Positions 63,677-64,000 of a DNA stretch of 64,000 nt are shown here, one piece after another. Both the position numbers and the translations under genes were made by a program. Under the pieces are notes generated by a model, which saw nothing but the letters and a program-made list of their open reading frames with translations, did no database searches and was not told the DNA's origin. The stretch lies in assembly GCF_035222275.1 (NCBI RefSeq), contig NC_085886.1:434001-498000 (forward strand), given 5' to 3'. Source of the DNA: Podospora bellae-mahoneyi (taxonomy: Eukaryota; Ascomycota; Sordariomycetes; Sordariales; Podosporaceae). The stretch's first letter is position 1; every line of letters begins with the position of its first letter.

Positions 63677-64000
63677 AATCGTGAGTGAAATGTCGCGCTT
63701 TCCGTAGTTGAGAATGACAACATTCATTCGAAATAAAAGTGCTCCAAGGAGGGAGAAAGTGGGAAGTCGACGCCGCAGTCTTACAGTCTGTAACCCACCT
63801 CGTTTAAGTTCCAGCACACCGAATCCTTCTCAGGCGCTATGCGAGGATCATGTACCATGCTGCACCGTTGCTGCCACGCAAGCTTCCATAAACCTTGGCT
63901 GGTCAGCCTTACACTTGAAACTAGTCCACACTATAGATCAAGGGTGATCCAACGTTATGTTCCACAACCAAGAACATGTTTGCGGTCCCACGGCAGCCAA
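63677..64000. other. Window end, upstream of acyltransferase
   Basis: Promoter side of the acyltransferase gene. Nothing else recognised before the window ends. Confidence 0.45.

Overview
The window looks like nuclear DNA of a filamentous ascomycete, most likely a plant-biomass-degrading Sordariomycete of the Sordariales/Chaetomiaceae type. The reasons are short GT-AG introns (mostly 47-86 nt) with CTAAC-like branch points, fungus-restricted families (HET, NB-ARC/TPR NLR, Hce2, OrsD, DUF1996, DUF6601), a fungal cellulose-binding CBM1, a laccase ending in DSGI, and degenerate Ty3/gypsy and hAT elements with TGG-to-TAG changes of the RIP type. The species cannot be named from this sequence. I built exon structures by hand; each spliced total I give is a multiple of three.

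Left part (1-22442), ordinary gene space. An extended SDR reductase, a tautomerase, a FIT/Scs3-type ER lipid phosphatase, a secreted GH55 beta-1,3-glucanase, a long gene-free stretch, an F-box/WD40 protein, an epoxide-hydrolase-like enzyme, a secreted DUF1996 protein with a CBM1, and a six-exon laccase.

Middle (about 23100-41000), an accessory, repeat-rich island. It holds a frameshifted OrsD-like relic, a nest of inverted repeats and an LTR, and a large NLR gene. The NLR has a membrane anchor, an alpha/beta-hydrolase domain, NB-ARC, and 15 almost identical 42-residue TPR units. It is transcribed away from a DUF6601 membrane-protein gene. Beyond that pair lie a Ty3/gypsy relic with a solo LTR inserted in its chromodomain, a hAT transposase relic, an intact Hce2 (Ecp2-like) effector candidate, and a freshly broken alpha/beta hydrolase.

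Right part (41000-64000). A hypothetical gene, a divergent pair (DUF7708-type STAND-like protein and a DUF7025-AAA+ ATPase), a NiCoT nickel/cobalt transporter, an SMT-like methyltransferase, a frameshifted multi-pass membrane protein, a HET-domain gene, two more DUF1996 genes in tandem, a hypothetical gene, a divergent SEC11-like signal peptidase, and a wax-synthase-like acyltransferase.

Two themes stand out. The secreted lignocellulose set (GH55, three DUF1996 genes, laccase) fits a saprotroph. The clustering of NLR, STAND-like, HET and effector-type genes around transposon debris looks like a fungal self/non-self recognition island. The two head-to-head pairs (NLR/DUF6601 and DUF7708/AAA+) are the best candidates for uncharacterised two-component systems.
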